From assembly GCA_030746555.1 (NCBI GenBank), contig JASLMK010000066.1, positions 1 through 64,000 on the forward strand: 64,000 nt of DNA. Direction: 5' to 3'. Shown here in pieces: positions 60,948 through 64,000 of the stretch. Both the position numbers and the translations under genes were made by a program. Each line of letters opens with the position of its first letter. Within the stretch, counting starts at the first letter, position 1. The notes beneath the pieces are model-generated. The model saw only the letters and a program-made list of their open reading frames with translations, made no database searches and was not told the DNA's origin. The DNA comes from Planctomycetota bacterium. Lineage in GTDB: Bacteria; Planctomycetota; UBA1135; GCA-002686595.

Positions 60948-61260
60948 ACGTGCCGCCAAGACTTTGGCGCTCGCGGCGTTGACCTCCCGCCGCGCCGGCC
61001 CTCTAATGCCTGCGCGCCGATCGCCGTGCCGCGCACCCCCCAGCGGCCCCGCCCGCGGCGCCCCGCCAACACCTCCGCTCGCGGTTCCTTGTTCTTCTTC
61101 GGGGCCTCTCGCCGAGAGCCCCAGTCCGGTGACGTCCGCGCGGGCATGGTGCCCCCGGCGTCGACACAGCGTCCCGCAACCGCCGCGACACGTCCGACGC
61201 GCCCCATGCCGCGTCGTCGTCGCGACCGACCCACCAACGAGAACAGAAGGAGCACGAGAG
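60948..61260. other. dnaA upstream region
   Basis: 313 bases between the desulfurase and dnaA. No gene seen. It holds a good promoter at 60979-61007 followed by a ~250-base leader. No DnaA-box cluster here. Confidence 0.6.
60979..61007 (+). promoter_or_regulatory. Sigma-70-type promoter of dnaA
   Basis: TTGACC (60979-60984), spacer of 17, TCTAAT (61002-61007). Five of six match to each consensus hexamer. Transcription would start near 61014, giving a leader of about 245 bases. Confidence 0.7.
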
Positions 61261-62793
61261 GTGCCGAACACGGGGGAGACCGCACAGCACAGGAGCGCGG
61301 GCGAGTCGCGTTGGGCGGAAGCGCCGGCGGACGCGCGCCTCGGAGAGTCGCCCCCGGCCGGTGACGACGCGCAGCAGGCCTGGCGGGCGATCCTGACCGC
61401 CCTGCGCACCACGGTGCAGCGCGAGCAGTTCGAGACCTGGTTTCGGCGCTCGGCCCTGGTCCGCTGCGACGACGAGGAGCTCGTCATCGCCGTCCAGAAC
61501 AGCTTCTCGCGCGACTGGATGCGCAGCTACTACCAGGCCCCCATCGAGGGCGCTGCCCGCTCGGTCCTCGGCGGGCCCCGGCGGGTGACCATCGAGGTCG
61601 ATCCCGAGCGCGTCCTGGCTGCCGCCGCCGCCGAGGAGGCTGACACGGGGAGAGCCGCCGAGGGGGACGCGGTCGAGGAGGCGGGGGCCACCCGTGCGGC
61701 CGACGCTCCCGCGGGCCCTCGGCGCCTGGGAACCCTGGGCGCCGACCGCTTGGTGCAGGGCAGCGACATCGGCCTCAACCCCAAGTACACCTTCGACAAC
61801 TTCGTCGTCGGCCCCTGCAACCGCTTCGCCCACGCCGCCGCCATGGGCACGGCCGAGTCGCCGGGCAAGGCCTACAACCCGCTCTTCCTGCACGGAAACG
61901 TCGGCCTAGGCAAGACCCACCTGTTGCAGTCGACCTGCCACGCGATGCTGGGAACCTGGGAGGACTTCCAAATCCTCTTCTTGAGCTGCGAGACCTTCGT
62001 CAACCACTTCATCGGGGCCCTGGAGAACGGCGACATCCAGAAGTTCCGCAACAAGTACCGCAACGTGGACGTCCTGGTGGTCGACGACATCCACCTGTTG
62101 GCGAACAAGGAGCGCACCCAAGAGGAGTTCTTCCACACCTTCAACACGCTCTACAACGCCGGGAAGCAGATCATCCTCTCCTCGGATAGCCCGCCCAAGG
62201 ACATCCCGACCCTGCAGGAGCGGCTGGTCTCCCGGTTCAAGTGGGGCCTGGTGACCGAGATGGTCGCCCCCTGCTACGAGACGCGGATGGCGATCCTCAA
62301 GCGCAAGAGCCGTGAGCGCGGGCAGGAGTTGCCCGACGACGTGGCGCGCTTGCTCGCCGAGCGCATCGACACGAACATCCGCGAGCTCGAGGGGGCGACG
62401 ACCAAGCTGCTCGGCTACGCCAGCCTGAGTGGCGAGCCGGTCACGCCCCAGCTCGCGCGGGAGGCCCTCGACGACATCTTCACGGTCCGCCGCGGGGAGC
62501 CCACGATGGAGGAGATCCTCACGGTCGTCACGGCCCACTACGGTGTCAAGGTCACCGATCTGCAGTCCCGCAAGCGGACGAATGCGGTGGCCTATCCGCG
62601 CCAGATCGCCATGTACCTCGCGCGCAGCATCACCCGCCACTCCCTCGAGGAAATCGGGGGCTACTTCGGCGGCCGCGACCACTCGACCGTCCTCTACGCC
62701 ATCGACAAGATCAAGCGGCTGTGCGCCGAGGACGAACAGTGCCGCGAGCAGGTCGGCGCCCTGCTCGACGACCTGCGCGCCCCCTCCCGTTGA
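61261..62793 (+). CDS. dnaA: Chromosomal replication initiator DnaA
   Basis: 510 residues from GTG 61261, with AAGGAG 9 bases upstream. Domain I (AWRAILTALRTTVQREQFETWF), a flexible acidic/Ala domain II (near 120-150), AAA+ domain III (YTFDNFVVGPCNRFAHAAA, Walker A GNVGLGKTHLLQ, Walker B VLVVDDIHLLANKE, sensor SSDSPPKDIP) and domain IV with the DNA-binding signature GGRDHSTVLYAI. The 'FVVGPCN' has the usual FVxGxxN pattern. It opens oriC. The origin follows directly downstream. Confidence 0.97.
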   Translation: MPNTGETAQHRSAGESRWAEAPADARLGESPPAGDDAQQAWRAILTALRTTVQREQFETWFRRSALVRCDDEELVIAVQNSFSRDWMRSYYQAPIEGAARSVLGGPRRVTIEVDPERVLAAAAAEEADTGRAAEGDAVEEAGATRAADAPAGPRRLGTLGADRLVQGSDIGLNPKYTFDNFVVGPCNRFAHAAAMGTAESPGKAYNPLFLHGNVGLGKTHLLQSTCHAMLGTWEDFQILFLSCETFVNHFIGALENGDIQKFRNKYRNVDVLVVDDIHLLANKERTQEEFFHTFNTLYNAGKQIILSSDSPPKDIPTLQERLVSRFKWGLVTEMVAPCYETRMAILKRKSRERGQELPDDVARLLAERIDTNIRELEGATTKLLGYASLSGEPVTPQLAREALDDIFTVRRGEPTMEEILTVVTAHYGVKVTDLQSRKRTNAVAYPRQIAMYLARSITRHSLEEIGGYFGGRDHSTVLYAIDKIKRLCAEDEQCREQVGALLDDLRAPSR

Positions 62794-63362
62794 GGCTCGC
62801 CCCCGCGCTCCCCCCTCCCCGGCCCCGGCCTCGGCGCGGGCCCGGCAAGGTCTGCGCTGTGGCTGATTTGGCGGGCTTTTCGCCCCGCCCCATCCCGCCC
62901 GCGCCCGTGTACATCCGCGCCGGGGTTTCTTACCCTCTAGGGGGCCGAAATCGGCGCTTCCCGTCCCGCGCGGGAGCGCCGTGCGCCCCTCTCACCTGCG
63001 CCGCCCCGGCGCTGCGACACACCGGATCGGACGTGGATCACCTCCCAAAAACCTTGGCACACCGTGAGCATCCGTTGTGGATATCCCGTGCGCCCTCGAC
63101 GCCCGCTCGCCACGCGCCGGCACCCCGCTCCCGCTCCTTGTGCACAGCTGTGGACCCACGCCCCCTCGCTGACGGTCCTTCCACCGCCGCCCTCTGTCTC
63201 CCAACGCCGCACCGACCACTCCAAGCCCAGTCCTCTCAAGACCTTGCCCCCTTCCTCCGGAGCTCTCTCCACGATGCGTCGCCCTCCCTATGAAGGTGAT
63301 GAGCTTCTTCTAGGGAGGATGGGGAAGGAAGCCAACCCTGTTCGACTCGTGGAGATCCGCCC
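62794..63362. other. Putative replication origin oriC (dnaA-dnaN intergenic)
   Basis: 569 bases between dnaA and dnaN. Contains a cluster of DnaA-box-like 9-mers: TGTGGATAT at 63076-63084 (8 of 9 to TGTGGATAA), CGTGGATCA 63032-63040, TGTGGCTGA 62858-62866, TTGTGCACA 63138-63146 and TGTGGACCC 63149-63157 (6-7 of 9). The remainder is GC-rich and C-rich with few AT runs (CCAAAAACC near 63045). A GC-rich hairpin follows dnaA at 62870. Confidence 0.7.
62870..62889 (+). terminator. Hairpin after dnaA
   Basis: GGCGGGC, loop TTTTC, GCCCCGCC: an imperfect 7-bp stem with one bulge, about 77 bases after the dnaA stop. A weak terminator or stem of the origin region. Confidence 0.4.
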
Positions 63363-64000
63363 ATGAACGTCCTGTGTGATCGCGAGAAGCTGCGCGAAGG
63401 CCTGACGATCGCCAACCTCGTCGTCCCTCCCCGCAGCCCCAAGCCAATCCTCGAGAACATCTGCCTCGTCGCCACCGACGACGCCCTGGAGCTCGTCGGC
63501 ACCGACCTCGAAGTGGCGATCCGCTACCGGATCGAAGACGTCAAGGTCACCGAGACCGGCTCGACGGTGATCCCCGCCCGGGTCGCCGTGGATTTCATCA
63601 AGGACCTCACCGGGGAGACCGTCGAACTCAAGACCAAGGGCCGCACCTGCCACATCGGCGCCGGAGCGGACACCTGTGAGCTCGTCACCGCCGAGGCGGA
63701 CGAGTTCCCCGTCGTCCAGCGCTTCGACGGGGAGCGCACCTTCTCCATCCAGGCCGGCACCTTCAGCCGGCTGGTCAACCAGACCGCGTTCGCCGCAGCC
63801 CGGGATGCTGGGCGCTATGCGATGCACGGGGTCCTCGTCGAGTTCGGGGAGGGCAAGCTGAACCTGATCGCCACCGACGGCCGGCGGCTGGCCGTCTCGG
63901 GGGCGCCGATAGACATCGGTGACCAGCAGCGCCCCTCGGCCATCGTGCCGACCAAGGGCATGAACCTGTTCTGCCGGGTCCTCAACGACCCCCTGGAGCA
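63363..64000 (+). CDS. dnaN: DNA polymerase III beta subunit (sliding clamp), 5' part only
   Basis: Begins at ATG 63363 (MNVLCDREKLREGLTIA) with GTGGAG upstream and runs off the window, so about 212 residues are seen. Matches the first two clamp domains: PILENICLVATDDALELVGTD, GSTVIPARVAVDFIKDL, EFPVVQRFDGERTF, FAAARDAGRYAMHGVL and LIATDGRRLAVSG. The clamp encircles DNA and tethers polymerase. The gene order dnaA-oriC-dnaN is the standard one. Confidence 0.96.
   Translation, partial: MNVLCDREKLREGLTIANLVVPPRSPKPILENICLVATDDALELVGTDLEVAIRYRIEDVKVTETGSTVIPARVAVDFIKDLTGETVELKTKGRTCHIGAGADTCELVTAEADEFPVVQRFDGERTFSIQAGTFSRLVNQTAFAAARDAGRYAMHGVLVEFGEGKLNLIATDGRRLAVSGAPIDIGDQQRPSAIVPTKGMNLFCRVLNDPLE

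Overview
This window reads as the replication-origin region of a high-GC (very roughly 70%), Gram-negative bacterium. DnaA with its intergenic origin and the start of dnaN lie at the right edge; parA, parB with three parS-like palindromes, and gyrA lie further left. The mix of proteins suggests a planctomycete-like lineage, but this is an inference: secreted proteins of unknown function with N-terminal signal peptides, a type II secretion pseudopilin-like tail fused to a large secreted protein, a class II ribonucleotide reductase, and a GyrA helix of the HPHGE...YPTLV type. No rRNA, tRNA, CRISPR array, phage or classical insertion sequence was recognised.

Layout. 1-8.6 kb: a secreted protein with an in-frame UGA, prfB with its programmed frameshift, an aminopeptidase, sfsA, and a membrane protein/M1 peptidase pair. 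8.8-11.8 kb: a three-gene signalling operon whose parts have lost canonical catalytic residues. 12-19.7 kb: metabolic genes (FAD oxidoreductase, ispG, gmhA, rpiA) and a Rieske protein. 19.8-25.3 kb: feoAB, a DsbD-family protein with an in-frame UGA, and a cation efflux protein. 26-33 kb: nrdJ, yqeY, gyrA and an eIF2B-like protein. 33-42 kb: flavin reductase, M48 peptidase, dapF, rnhC, cystathionine beta-synthase, cstA and a HEAT/VWA protein. 42-47.6 kb: a four-gene minus-strand operon with two large exported proteins. 48-61 kb: cyclophilin, parS/parB, a phosphoesterase, an HPr-tailed protein, then a long plus-strand run (sigma factor, hemW, DUF502, pyrF, bshC-like, parA, cysteine desulfurase). 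61-64 kb: dnaA, oriC, dnaN.

The strongest biological signal is UGA recoding. Two genes keep an open frame past an internal UGA, and both have a hairpin at the spacing and loop composition expected of a bacterial SECIS element. In the DsbD homologue the UGA replaces the first cysteine of the C-terminal CxxC. In the secreted protein at the left edge it gives a Cys-Sec pair in an unrecognised family. A third UGA is the classic prfB +1 frameshift site. Other noteworthy features are a ~190-bp palindromic element present twice, each time between convergent genes, and parS sites whose centre is CCGG instead of ACGT.
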